A stretch of 64,000 nucleotides of DNA from the NCBI RefSeq assembly GCF_936933875.1, contig NZ_CAKZIK010000022.1, positions 149,717-213,716 of the forward strand. The letters run 5' to 3'. The stretch comes from an uncultured Chryseobacterium sp. (lineage in GTDB: Bacteria > Bacteroidota > Bacteroidia > Flavobacteriales > Weeksellaceae). The translations under genes were made by a program, and so were the position numbers. Below the pieces are notes generated by a model. That model searched no databases. It was not told the DNA's origin and saw nothing but the letters and a program-made list of their open reading frames with translations. Below, piece after piece: positions 1-8,208 of this stretch (positions are counted from its first letter, which is position 1; each line of letters opens with the position of its first letter).

Positions 1-2
1 AC

Positions 3-650
3 AAATTTTTACAGGGTTTCAATCTCAATTACAAAAGAAATATTCTTGCCCAAAATCTTTATCATAACGCAAAGGTTTTGGATTATGGTTGTGGTGCCGG
101 AGAATTTGTAAAATTCATTGAAGAAGATTTCGAAACTTACGGTTTTGAACCTAACGAATCTGCAAGAACAGTTGCCAAACAAAAGGCTACAAAAACACAC
201 TTCATTTCAGATTTATCACAAGTAAATGATGGTTCTTTAGATGCGGTTACTTTATGGCATGTTTTTGAACATATTGAAAATCAACAAGATATACTCAATA
301 TTTTTTATAATAAATTGAAAACCAATGGTTTATTAATCATTGCAGTTCCAAATCCAAGTTCTTTCGACGGACAGAAGTATAAAGAATTTTGGGCAGCTTA
401 TGATGTTCCGAGACATATCTTTCATTTCACAAAAACCGGAATGGAGAAATTAATGAACACCGAAAAGTGGAAAATAAAAAAAATTAAACCTCTCCTACTC
501 GATTCTTATTATATTTCGATGTTGAGTGAAAAGTACAAGAAATCTCCACTTTTTTGGTTAAAAGGAATGTTTTACGGAACGATTTCTAATTTAAAAGCAT
601 CAAAAACCGGCGAATTTTCAAGTTTGATATATATTATTGAAAAAAAATAG
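3..650 (+). CDS. class I SAM-dependent methyltransferase, 5' end outside the window
   Basis: The reading frame is open to the left edge, so the start lies outside the window; the TTG at 78 falls inside the glycine-rich motif and cannot be the true start. The visible protein has the SAM-binding motif I (VLDYGCGAGEF), a post-motif segment LWHVFEHI and a motif near VPNPSSFDG, as in the Methyltransf_23/UbiG-like group that often modifies sugars, quinones or lipids. The substrate cannot be read from the sequence. The C-terminus looks complete. It faces pgk convergently, with a shared hairpin at 776-805. Confidence 0.85.
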   Translation, partial: KFLQGFNLNYKRNILAQNLYHNAKVLDYGCGAGEFVKFIEEDFETYGFEPNESARTVAKQKATKTHFISDLSQVNDGSLDAVTLWHVFEHIENQQDILNIFYNKLKTNGLLIIAVPNPSSFDGQKYKEFWAAYDVPRHIFHFTKTGMEKLMNTEKWKIKKIKPLLLDSYYISMLSEKYKKSPLFWLKGMFYGTISNLKASKTGEFSSLIYIIEKK

Positions 651-775
651 TTTTTGGATTTTTGAGCTGTTTCTGAAACCCAATTTTCGACCATTTTTTA
701 AATTTTATTTTAAATTTTAATATTTAAATATTTAAAAAGTTTAGCAAATAAATTCAGAACTTAGAAACCAAAATA

Positions 776-805
776 AAAAATCCGGAAACTCTTTTCCGGA
801 TTTTT
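776..805. terminator. bidirectional intrinsic terminator between the methyltransferase and pgk
   Basis: A 13-bp perfect stem (arms 776-788 and 793-805, core TCCGGAAA/TTTCCGGA) with a 4-base loop is flanked by an A-run on one side and a T-run on the other, so it can stop transcription from both convergent genes. Confidence 0.85.
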
Positions 806-834
806 ACTTAAAAACTAAAAGTTTCGTTGAAATC

Positions 835-2025
835 TTAATTATTAATAGCAGCAACACCTGGAAGTTCTAATCCTTCCAAACTTTCCAACATTGCTCCTCC
901 TCCAGTTGAAACGTAGCTTACTTTATCAGAGTAACCGAATTGCTTCACAAAAGCAACACTGTCTCCACCTCCAACAAGTGAGAAAGCTCCTAATGCAGTA
1001 GCCTCTGCAATGCTGTCTCCTAAAGCTACAGTTCCAGCAGAAAAATTCGGCATCTCAAAAACGCCAATTGGACCATTCCATAAAATTGTACGTGAATTCA
1101 AAATTACATCGTGGAAAAGTTCTCTTGTTTTTTCTCCTGCATCCATTCCCATCCAACCTTCCGGAATATCATAAATATCTACTTCTTTTCTTTGTGCATC
1201 GTTATTAAATTCATCAGCAATCACCGTATCTACAGGCAAGTATACTTTCACATTCTGCGCTTTTGCTTTCTCCAAAATTTCAAGTGCTAAACCCTGCTTA
1301 TCAGCTTCCAATAAAGAATCTCCAATTTGTCCTCCCAAAGCTTTAATAAAGGTAAAAGACATACCTCCACCGATAATCAGATTATCTACAGCAGGCAAAA
1401 TATTTTCTATAATGGTAATTTTCGTAGAAACTTTAGAACCACCCAGAATGGCAGTTACGGGTTTTTCGCCGCTTCTCAATACTTTATCAATCGCTTCTAA
1501 TTCTTTAGCCATCAGTAAACCGAAAAATTTAGTTGAAGGGAAAAATTGTGCAATTACTGCCGTAGACGCATGCGCTCTGTGTGCTGTACCAAAGGCGTCA
1601 TTCACGTAAGCATCTCCATATTTTGATAATTTTTCTGCAAAATCTTTATCTCCACTCTCCTCTTCATTATAAAATCTAAGGTTTTCAAGCAAAAGAATTT
1701 CGCCTGGTTTTAGATTTCCAGCCATATTTTTAGCATCTTCTCCAATACAATCATCACAGAACTGAACTTCTTTCCCAAAAACAGTTTCAATTTCAGGAAC
1801 AATATTCTTCAAAGAAAATTCTTCGCTTACTTTACCTTTTGGTCTTCCAAGATGCGTCATCAAAATAACAGAACCTCCGTCATTAAGGATCTTATCGATG
1901 GTTGGCTTTACAGCCTGAATTCTTGTATTATCGGTAACTTTTAAATCTGCGCTTTGCGGAACATTAAAATCCACTCTTACCAAAGCTTTTTTATCTTTGA
2001 AATTGAAATCGTTGATAGTTTTCAT
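835..2025 (-). CDS. pgk: phosphoglycerate kinase
   Basis: Glycolytic and gluconeogenic enzyme transferring phosphate between 1,3-bisphosphoglycerate and ADP in the cytoplasm. The 396-residue length is normal for the family. The N-terminal signature VRVDFNVP (about 16-23) and the C-terminal nucleotide-binding GGGDS (352-356) followed by STGGGA are present. The gene is transcribed away from the 638-bp gap. A Bacteroidota -7 element TAAATTTG lies on the minus strand at 2057-2064, about 32 bases before the ATG, but no good -33 element is seen. It appears monocistronic, ending at the hairpin 776-805. Confidence 0.97.
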   Translation of the reverse strand: MKTINDFNFKDKKALVRVDFNVPQSADLKVTDNTRIQAVKPTIDKILNDGGSVILMTHLGRPKGKVSEEFSLKNIVPEIETVFGKEVQFCDDCIGEDAKNMAGNLKPGEILLLENLRFYNEEESGDKDFAEKLSKYGDAYVNDAFGTAHRAHASTAVIAQFFPSTKFFGLLMAKELEAIDKVLRSGEKPVTAILGGSKVSTKITIIENILPAVDNLIIGGGMSFTFIKALGGQIGDSLLEADKQGLALEILEKAKAQNVKVYLPVDTVIADEFNNDAQRKEVDIYDIPEGWMGMDAGEKTRELFHDVILNSRTILWNGPIGVFEMPNFSAGTVALGDSIAEATALGAFSLVGGGDSVAFVKQFGYSDKVSYVSTGGGAMLESLEGLELPGVAAINN

Positions 2026-2663
2026 TATTTCTAATTGGTTTAATTTTTGTGTTTCACAAATTTAAGACTTTCGGCTTTGAAAAAGAATAAAACCTTTCAG
2101 AAATTTCCACAGCCCCTTCAACAATTTATCATCAACATATTTTTTATTTATTAAAAGAAAAGAATATTGGTGTTGTTATATGATGTTAGTTTTGCGGATA
2201 AGTTTTTCCTGAAATTTTGTAACATTTTATTTTAATTAAGTTCATAATTTCTTCACATTGTAAGTAGCTGATTTTTAGATAAAGTTTTTACTTATCAACA
2301 CTTGTTAATAACTGTTATGAAAGACATCTATTTAAAAACCTGGTATTAAAAACTTAAATATTTCTCTTCTAAAACTTCCGAAATAAATTTATAGAAAACT
2401 ATAGAATTTTTTCTCAATATGAATTTAGTTTGAATTAAAAAAGAGAAATTTCAACAGAGTTTTCCACAACAATTCTAACAGAATTTAACATTAATCTTAA
2501 ATTTTTGTTAATTGTTTTGTTTTCAATGCATTAAACATTTTAATTTTTAATAAATATTGTAGTAATCAGTATCTTATGGTTTATAATTTTTTAATTGTTG
2601 ATGCAATAGATGTGGATAAAACTTTTAAATGTTAAATTTGTAGATAATCAATAAAAAGTAGAA
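2026..2663. other. long AT-rich divergent intergenic region, candidate oriC
   Basis: No convincing gene is seen in these 638 bases between divergent pgk and rpiB. They are strongly AT-rich and hold several DnaA-box-like 9-mers: a perfect TTATCCACA on the minus strand at 2611-2619, TTTTCCACA at 2460-2468 (fits TTWTNCACA), and one-mismatch copies at 2103-2111, 2193-2201 (minus) and 2292-2300. A T/A-only stretch near 2139-2155 could serve as an unwinding element. The assignment as an origin is inference. A perfect 9-mer also occurs by chance inside a coding region at 25504-25512, so single boxes are weak evidence. Confidence 0.45.
2633..2640 (+). promoter_or_regulatory. -7 promoter element for rpiB-rnr
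   Basis: TAAATTTG fits the Bacteroidota -7 consensus TAnnTTTG and lies 23 bases before the rpiB ATG. No clear TTG is found at the usual 17-23-base spacing upstream, so the promoter is incomplete. An A-rich AATAAAAA follows at a ribosome-binding-site position. Confidence 0.5.
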
Positions 2664-3095
2664 ATGAAAAAATTAGCCATTGCATGCGACCACGCCGGAT
2701 TTGAGTATAAAGAATATCTAAAGAAGCAACTTTCAGCTCAATATGAAATTACAGATTACGGTACCAATTCTTTGGATTCTGTAGATTACCCGGATTTCGT
2801 TCATCCTGCAGCAAATTCCGTGGAAAGTGGCGAAAATGAAATGGGAATCCTGATTTGCGGAAGCGGACAAGGCGTACAACTTTCCGCGAACAAACATCAG
2901 GGAATTCGTTGTGCATTGGTTTGGATGCCCGAATTGGCAGAACTTTCAAGACAGCACAACAACTGTAATATGGTAGCGATTCCGGCAAGATTTATAGCGA
3001 AAGAACTGGCTTTGGAAATTGTGGAGAAGTTTTTGAATACCGATTTCGAAGGCGGAAGACACCAAAACAGGGTAGAGAAGATTGCATTTTGCTAA
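2664..3095 (+). CDS. rpiB: ribose-5-phosphate isomerase B
   Basis: Interconverts ribose 5-phosphate and ribulose 5-phosphate in the non-oxidative pentose phosphate pathway. The 143-residue protein matches the RpiB/LacAB fold family: N-terminal ACDHAG (8-12), the catalytic cysteine in ILICGSGQG (Cys65), a general-base/phosphate-binding region around His99 and the closing MVAIPARF. The ATG is supported by an A-rich upstream stretch and the -7 element at 2633. rnr follows 27 bases after the stop, so the two are probably cotranscribed. Confidence 0.95.
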   Translation: MKKLAIACDHAGFEYKEYLKKQLSAQYEITDYGTNSLDSVDYPDFVHPAANSVESGENEMGILICGSGQGVQLSANKHQGIRCALVWMPELAELSRQHNNCNMVAIPARFIAKELALEIVEKFLNTDFEGGRHQNRVEKIAFC

Positions 3096-3122
3096 TCAAT
3101 ACCAAACAATCATTAAACTATT

Positions 3123-5276
3123 ATGGCAAAAAAATCAAAATTTATTTCTCATAAAAACAATCATAAACTGCAGGAAATCGGGAGGCTGATTTTAAGGTTT
3201 ATGAATGAGAATTCAAACAAAATATACAATTACAAGCAAATTGCAGACGGAATTGATTACAGAAATCCGCGACAGAGAGAACAGGTGATTCAGTCTTTGC
3301 ACAAATTATTGGCGGACCAAAGAATTAAGGAAGTCGAAAAAGGCAAATACATCCTCAACCTGAAAATTGCGGGAACTTTAACCGGAATTATCGATTTCAA
3401 CCAATCAGGAAATGCTTATGTAAAAGTGGAAGGAGTAGAGGAGGACATATTTGTTCATTCTAAAAATGTAAAGGACGCGCTTCAGGGCGATAAAGTTCTG
3501 ATCGTTACCTATCATTACAAAGGAAAAAAACTCGAAGGATCTGTTTTAGAAGTTATAGAAAGAAACCGCGACGAATTTGTGGGTACTTTTCAGTTCATTA
3601 AACATAAAGATTTTGGTTTCGTAGTTTCCGATAAAAAGCAGATTAACACCGATATTTTCGTTCCAAAAGGAAAAATTGGAGGCGCCAACGACGGCGATAA
3701 GGTGATTGTGAAAATGACGGGCTGGAAAGCAGGCGATAAAAATCCTGAAGGAGAAATTATCAAAGTTTTGGGAGCTCCCGGTGAACATGAAACTGAAATT
3801 CATTCGATATTAGCGGAATACGGACTTCCTTATCATTTCCCGCAAGAAGTGGAAAAAGAAGCCGATGAAATCGACCGACAAATCCACCAAAGTGAAGCAC
3901 AGAAACGCCGCGACATGCGAAAAATTCTGACTTTCACCATTGACCCGAAAGATGCAAAAGATTTCGACGATGCGCTTTCCTTAAGAAAATTGGAGAACGG
4001 AAACTGGGAAGTGGGTGTTCACATCGCAGATGTTTCGCATTACGTGATTCCGGGAACTTTGTTGGATGATGAAGCTTACGACCGCGCAACTTCGGTGTAT
4101 TTGGTGGATAGAGTAGTACCAATGCTTCCTGAGGTTTTGAGTAATGACGTTTGTTCTTTGAGACCGAACGAAGATAAATATACTTTTTCAGCAGTTTTCG
4201 AGCTGGATGACAATTCAAATGTTTTGAATCAGTGGTTTGGAAGAACGGTAATTCATTCCGACAGAAGATTTACCTACGAAGAAGCGCAGGAAAGAATTGA
4301 AACAGGAACAGGAGATTTAGCCGAAGAAATTTTAGTTCTCGACAGACTGGCAAAAAATTTAAGATTCGATAGAATTAAAAAAGGAGCGATTACTTTCGAC
4401 AGAAGCGAAGTACGTTTCAACCTTGATGAAAACAACGAACCAATCGGCGTTTACTTCAAAATGAGCAAAGATTCAAATCATTTAATTGAAGAATTTATGT
4501 TGTTGGCGAACCGAAAAGTTTCGGAATATGTTTCGTTGAACCGAAAAGGCGAACCTACGAATTTGACCTTTATTTATCGTATTCATGATGACCCGGATCC
4601 GGCAAAATTAGAAGCTTTGCGTGAATTTGTTTCCACATTCGGTTACAAAATGAATTTAGCTAACACCAAAAAAGTGGCGGAAAGTTTAAATCAGTTATTG
4701 AAAGACGTAAAAGGAAAAGGCGAGGAAAACATGATTGAAACTTTAGCGATGCGTTCGATGAGTAAAGCGGTTTATTCCACCGACCCAATTGGACATTACG
4801 GTCTTGGTTTTGAATTTTACACGCATTTTACTTCGCCAATCCGCCGTTATCCGGATTTAATTGCGCACCGTTTGTTGCAGCATTATTTGGATGGAGGTAA
4901 ATCGGTAAGCAAACAGGAATACGAGGAAAAATGCAAACACTGCAGTAATATGGAACGTCTTGCAGCCGATGCAGAAAGAGATTCCATCAAGTTTATGCAG
5001 GTGAAATTCATGGAGAAACATTTGGGAGAAGAATTTACCGGTGTTATTTCCGGCGTTGCAGATTTCGGTTTTTGGGTACAGATTCCGGAGAATGGAGCAG
5101 AAGGTTTAATTAAATTACGCGATTTAATGGACGATTCTTACGTGTACGACGCGAAAAAACACGCCGTTTTTGGAACAAGAACCGGAAACCAATATCAATT
5201 GGGCGACGAAGTGAAAATTAAAGTCATGAAAGCTAATTTGATTCAGAAACAGCTTGATTTTAAAATTGTGCAGTAA
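3123..5276 (+). CDS. rnr: ribonuclease R (3'-5' exoribonuclease)
   Basis: Processive hydrolytic 3'-5' exoribonuclease for structured RNA, rRNA quality control and mRNA decay. The 717-residue protein has an N-terminal winged-helix-like part (about 10-75), cold-shock-type OB folds (about 80-225), the RNB catalytic domain with the metal-binding aspartates in DPKDAKDFDD (274-283), the SPIRRYPDL motif near residue 570, and a C-terminal S1 RNA-binding domain. It ends soon after S1, without the long basic tail of some homologues. It is probably cotranscribed with rpiB and ends at the hairpin 5298-5322. Confidence 0.95.
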   Translation: MAKKSKFISHKNNHKLQEIGRLILRFMNENSNKIYNYKQIADGIDYRNPRQREQVIQSLHKLLADQRIKEVEKGKYILNLKIAGTLTGIIDFNQSGNAYVKVEGVEEDIFVHSKNVKDALQGDKVLIVTYHYKGKKLEGSVLEVIERNRDEFVGTFQFIKHKDFGFVVSDKKQINTDIFVPKGKIGGANDGDKVIVKMTGWKAGDKNPEGEIIKVLGAPGEHETEIHSILAEYGLPYHFPQEVEKEADEIDRQIHQSEAQKRRDMRKILTFTIDPKDAKDFDDALSLRKLENGNWEVGVHIADVSHYVIPGTLLDDEAYDRATSVYLVDRVVPMLPEVLSNDVCSLRPNEDKYTFSAVFELDDNSNVLNQWFGRTVIHSDRRFTYEEAQERIETGTGDLAEEILVLDRLAKNLRFDRIKKGAITFDRSEVRFNLDENNEPIGVYFKMSKDSNHLIEEFMLLANRKVSEYVSLNRKGEPTNLTFIYRIHDDPDPAKLEALREFVSTFGYKMNLANTKKVAESLNQLLKDVKGKGEENMIETLAMRSMSKAVYSTDPIGHYGLGFEFYTHFTSPIRRYPDLIAHRLLQHYLDGGKSVSKQEYEEKCKHCSNMERLAADAERDSIKFMQVKFMEKHLGEEFTGVISGVADFGFWVQIPENGAEGLIKLRDLMDDSYVYDAKKHAVFGTRTGNQYQLGDEVKIKVMKANLIQKQLDFKIVQ

Positions 5277-5297
5277 CAAATTGAATTATAATACATT

Positions 5298-5322
5298 AAG
5301 GCAGACGAAAGTCTGTCTTTTT
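5298..5322 (+). terminator. intrinsic terminator after rnr
   Basis: A 9-bp stem (AAGGCAGAC/GTCTGTCTT, one G-T pair) closes on a GAAA tetraloop and is followed by a T-run. Confidence 0.85.
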
Positions 5323-5377
5323 GTTTTTAAAACGATGAATCTAAATTAATTATTAAATTTGGGATTCAATAGTTATC

Positions 5378-6070
5378 ATGATTGGTTTAATTTTATCGGC
5401 AATCGGTTTAGGTTTAATGCTCAGTCTGGTCTTCATCGGACCCATATTTTTCCTTTTGATTGAAACGAGTTTTTCCCGTGGGCCAAAACATGCGTTAGCG
5501 CTCGATGTTGGAGTAGTCACAGCCGATATTTTATGCATTATTGCAGCTTATTTTGCAAGTCAGGATATTGTTGCACTCATTGATCAACATCCCGGATTTT
5601 ATCGGATTACAGCGTTGATTATCCTCATTTATGGCGTCGTCATGATGGTCACAAAAACCAAAATGCACCTCCCCAATGAAGAAAAGTTCATCAGTCTGAA
5701 TTATTGGAAAACCTTTCTGAATGGATTTCTATTCAACTTACTGAATGTTGGGGTGATTCTTTTCTGGTTGGTGACGGTTATTTCAGTTCGAAATCAGTAT
5801 CCAGACACAGGAAATTTTGTACTTTATATTTCTTTGGTTATTGCCACTTATATTGGGGTAGATTTGGCTAAAATTTTCCTGGCAAAACAGTTTCACTACA
5901 AACTCACAGAAAAGCTCGCAAACAGCATAAGAAAAGGAGTAGGAGTGATTTTGATTATCTTCAGTTTCTTTATTTTCCTGCAGAGTTTTGCGAAATTTAA
6001 TCAATTTGATAAACGTTTGGAAGAAGCCGAAAAGGAAGAAGTGAAATTCCAAAAACAACACAAAAACTAA
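5378..6070 (+). CDS. LysE/RhtB-family amino-acid exporter
   Basis: An integral membrane protein of 230 residues with about six hydrophobic segments. The N-terminal segment, with GLMLSLVFIGPIFFLLIETS and the following RGPKHALALDVG, is typical of LysE translocators that export lysine, homoserine, threonine or other small solutes. The substrate cannot be predicted. It ends in a short charged coiled tail rich in Glu, Lys and Gln. The next gene starts 16 bases downstream, suggesting an operon with the LD-carboxypeptidase and the YraN gene. Confidence 0.85.
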   Translation: MIGLILSAIGLGLMLSLVFIGPIFFLLIETSFSRGPKHALALDVGVVTADILCIIAAYFASQDIVALIDQHPGFYRITALIILIYGVVMMVTKTKMHLPNEEKFISLNYWKTFLNGFLFNLLNVGVILFWLVTVISVRNQYPDTGNFVLYISLVIATYIGVDLAKIFLAKQFHYKLTEKLANSIRKGVGVILIIFSFFIFLQSFAKFNQFDKRLEEAEKEEVKFQKQHKN

Positions 6071-6086
6071 ATTTTTAGTTTAAACG

Positions 6087-7022
6087 ATGATGAATAACAT
6101 TATTTTCCCAAAAAATTTAAAGAAACGCGATAAAATTGCCATTATTTCTCCGGCCGGAGCTGTGGAAGAAGCACAGCTTGAAAAAGGGCTGAAAATGCTT
6201 GTTGATAAAGGCTACGAACCGGTTTTGGGAAAGCATCTGTACACCAAATATTCCAAGGGATACAATTACGCCGGAACCGAAAAGGAAAGAATTTCTGAGC
6301 TGAACTGGGCTTTAAACAATCCGGAAATTTCAGCTGTTTGGGCTTCTCGCGGCGGTTATGGTTGTCAGCATTTGTTGCGACATCTAAAACTTTCAGAATT
6401 CAGAAAAAATCCGAAATGGTATATTGGATATTCCGATAATACCGTGCTTCAAAGTTATTTGTTGAAAAATGGTTTTGCTTCTATTCATGGACAAACACTG
6501 AAAACTTCTTCCTTCGGAGTTATTGAGGAAGGTTATGAAGGAACGTTTGATATTATGAAAGGCAAGAAGCCGAAATATTCAATTGATAATCACCAATTCA
6601 ACAAAGAGGGAAGAGCAGAAGGAATTTTGGTAGGTGGAAATTTAGCCTTGATTTATGCGCTTTTGGGTACTAATTATTCTTTCAACTTTAAAGACAAAAT
6701 CCTTTTTATTGAAGATATTGGTGAAAACTTCTACGCTTTGGACAGAATGATGATTTCTCTTGATTTGGCAGGCGTTTTCAGAAAAGTAAAGGGAATTATT
6801 ATCGGTGGAATGATTAATATGGGCGATGAAAAAGAAAACAAGGAATACGAAGAAAGTTTCGATTCTTTTGCCTACAAAATTATTTCAGAAAGGCTTGCTA
6901 AATATGATATTCCAACAATTTTTGGTTTCCCGAACGGACATATTTTCGATAACAGACCTTTGATTATTGGCGGAAATGTGAAGATGGAGGTGAAGGCAAA
7001 GGTGAAAGTTGAGTTTACATAA
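6087..7022 (+). CDS. LD-carboxypeptidase (peptidase family S66)
   Basis: Serine peptidase family that trims the terminal D-alanine of murein tetrapeptides during cell-wall recycling (LdcA) or cleaves microcin-like substrates (MccF). The catalytic triad is visible: Ser116 in GYSDNT, Glu209 in FIEDIGE and His285 in NGHIFDN, plus the RGGYG loop (88-92). The 311-residue length fits LdcA, and no signal peptide is seen, so a cytoplasmic enzyme is expected. ATG at 6087 and 6090 are adjacent and either may be used. It sits between the exporter gene and the YraN gene. Confidence 0.92.
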   Translation: MMNNIIFPKNLKKRDKIAIISPAGAVEEAQLEKGLKMLVDKGYEPVLGKHLYTKYSKGYNYAGTEKERISELNWALNNPEISAVWASRGGYGCQHLLRHLKLSEFRKNPKWYIGYSDNTVLQSYLLKNGFASIHGQTLKTSSFGVIEEGYEGTFDIMKGKKPKYSIDNHQFNKEGRAEGILVGGNLALIYALLGTNYSFNFKDKILFIEDIGENFYALDRMMISLDLAGVFRKVKGIIIGGMINMGDEKENKEYEESFDSFAYKIISERLAKYDIPTIFGFPNGHIFDNRPLIIGGNVKMEVKAKVKVEFT

Positions 7023-7054
7023 CACCAAACTAAACCCGAAACTTTGAACTGAAC

Positions 7055-7426
7055 ATGGCTGAACACAATGATTTCGGAAAAGTTGCTGAAGAACTCGCTA
7101 CCGATTTTCTTGTGAAATCAGGCTATAAAATTCTGCTTAAAAATTACCGCTATCTGAAAGCTGAAATCGACATCATCGCCGAGTTTGAAAACCAAATCAT
7201 CATCGTCGAGGTAAAAGCAAGAACAACAGATGCTTTCATTGAACCTCACGAAGCCGTAAACAAACGAAAAATCAAACTGATTGTTTCCGCTGCGGACTTC
7301 TTTATTCAGGAAAATAAAATTGATAAAAACGTCCGCTTTGATATTATTTCAGTGCTACCAAACGAATTGGGAAAACTTGAAATTAAGCATTTCATCAACG
7401 CTTTCGAATCCATTGATGCCAATTAA
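7055..7426 (+). CDS. YraN family (UPF0102) endonuclease-like protein
   Basis: A 123-residue protein of the UPF0102 family, distantly related to Holliday-junction-resolvase-like nucleases. Visible signs are the N-terminal GKVAEELATDFLVKSGY helix, the acidic EIDIIAEF strand and the EVKAR motif (E-x-K type active site), giving the usual E...D...ExK layout. The function is poorly known across the family. It is 32 bases downstream of the LD-carboxypeptidase gene and is the last gene of that plus-strand run, convergent with sodC. Confidence 0.9.
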   Translation: MAEHNDFGKVAEELATDFLVKSGYKILLKNYRYLKAEIDIIAEFENQIIIVEVKARTTDAFIEPHEAVNKRKIKLIVSAADFFIQENKIDKNVRFDIISVLPNELGKLEIKHFINAFESIDAN

Positions 7427-7427
7427 A

Positions 7428-7453
7428 AAGCAGTCACATTTCTGCAACTGCTT
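7428..7453. terminator. weak hairpin between convergent yraN-like gene and sodC
   Basis: AAGCAGT (7428-7434) and ACTGCTT (7447-7453) form a 7-bp stem around a 12-base loop. A T-rich stretch follows on the plus strand. The loop is long, so the call is tentative. Confidence 0.35.
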
Positions 7454-7476
7454 AACAATAGTTTATTTTTTAACAT

Positions 7477-7980
7477 TTATTTTATCTCAACACAACCAAC
7501 TCTTCCACCCGCATTTCCCGTGGGTTGAGTCTGAAAATCATCTGCTGAAGCATGAACGACTAGTGATTTACCAACAATATTCTTACTCTCATCAGTACAA
7601 CCCATACACCATTTATCTGTTTTGAAAACCAATCTTGCTGTTCCGTTTTTGTCTGCGGCTAAATTTCCAATATCACCCATGTGATGCATTCCGTGTCCCC
7701 ATTTTCCATGGTTATCCGTAGTTGGATTCCAGTGACCTCCTGCAGAACTTGCGTCGGTTGCAGAGCAATCGCCTTTTTCATGAACGTGAACCGCGTGAAT
7801 TCCGGGAGTCAGTTTGTAAACATTCAAATCCATTTCAACATTTCCTCCCTTTTGGGTAAACATTGCTGTTCCCTGCGTTTGGGTGCCGCTTTTAGAATGT
7901 ACGGTGTATGTCTTTGTGGTAGAGCAGGATGCAGCCAAAGCCGCAAAACCTGTCATCAATGATAAAGTAAGAATTTTCAT
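7477..7980 (-). CDS. sodC: Cu/Zn superoxide dismutase, lipoprotein
   Basis: Detoxifies superoxide in the envelope. Residues 1-19 form a lipoprotein signal ending in a lipobox (LAASC, Cys19), so the enzyme should be lipid-anchored. Metal ligands are seen in HVHEKGDC (His65, His67), GGHWNP (His83), the His-rich loop 91-100 with Asp103, and VVHASADD (His143). The active-site arginine lies in GGRVGC (Arg160), and Cys72/Cys163 can form the conserved disulfide. An extra CxxC (Cys125, Cys128 in KWCMGC) is not part of the canonical fold. The divergent TonB receptor gene begins 228 bases away. Confidence 0.95.
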   Translation of the reverse strand: MKILTLSLMTGFAALAASCSTTKTYTVHSKSGTQTQGTAMFTQKGGNVEMDLNVYKLTPGIHAVHVHEKGDCSATDASSAGGHWNPTTDNHGKWGHGMHHMGDIGNLAADKNGTARLVFKTDKWCMGCTDESKNIVGKSLVVHASADDFQTQPTGNAGGRVGCVEIK

Positions 7981-8076
7981 AGCAGAAAAATTTTAAGATT
8001 TTTTGATGTTGAAAGTTACGCATTTACTCAAGACAACATTTATGCTTTTATCTGAAAATTTTACAGTTTTCACTAC

Positions 8077-8108
8077 TCTTTGTCAAAGTTCAAAATCTTT
8101 GTCAAAGT
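8077..8108. promoter_or_regulatory. tandem palindromic sites upstream of sodC and the TonB receptor gene
   Basis: TCTTTGTCAAAGT occurs twice, perfectly, at 8077-8089 and 8096-8108, a 19-bp period. Each copy is itself an inverted repeat (CTTTG-t-CAAAG). This looks like an operator for a dimeric regulator, but the binding protein is unknown. It lies 31 bases before the first LytTR-type site at 8119 and about 100 bases before sodC. Confidence 0.5.
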
Positions 8109-8118
8109 GTTAAATTTT

Positions 8119-8148
8119 ACCGTTCAGCTTTCAAAAACAACCATTCAG
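8119..8148 (+). promoter_or_regulatory. paired LytTR-type binding sites for the TonB receptor gene
   Basis: ACCGTTCAG (8119-8127) fits the known LytTR motif [TA][AC][CA]GTTN[AG][TG] exactly. A second copy with one change, ACCATTCAG, starts 21 bp later (8140-8148). A -7 element TACTTTTG follows at 8182-8189, 33 bases after the second site, with no -33 element, as expected for an activated promoter. The same layout recurs at 10461 and 11339. Confidence 0.7.
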
Positions 8149-8208
8149 AATATCTTATTTTTACATCAACTAAAACCATTCTACTTTTGATTCATCAAAA
8201 TTGAAATC

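Noticed and set aside
7281..7625. 114-residue plus-strand frame over the yraN-like/sodC junction
   Set aside because: It overlaps two well-supported genes in other frames and crosses the junction hairpin.
8077..8108. Tandem CTTTGTCAAAG units as further LytTR sites
   Set aside because: They do not contain the GTT core of the LytTR motif and have a 19-bp, not 21-bp, period.
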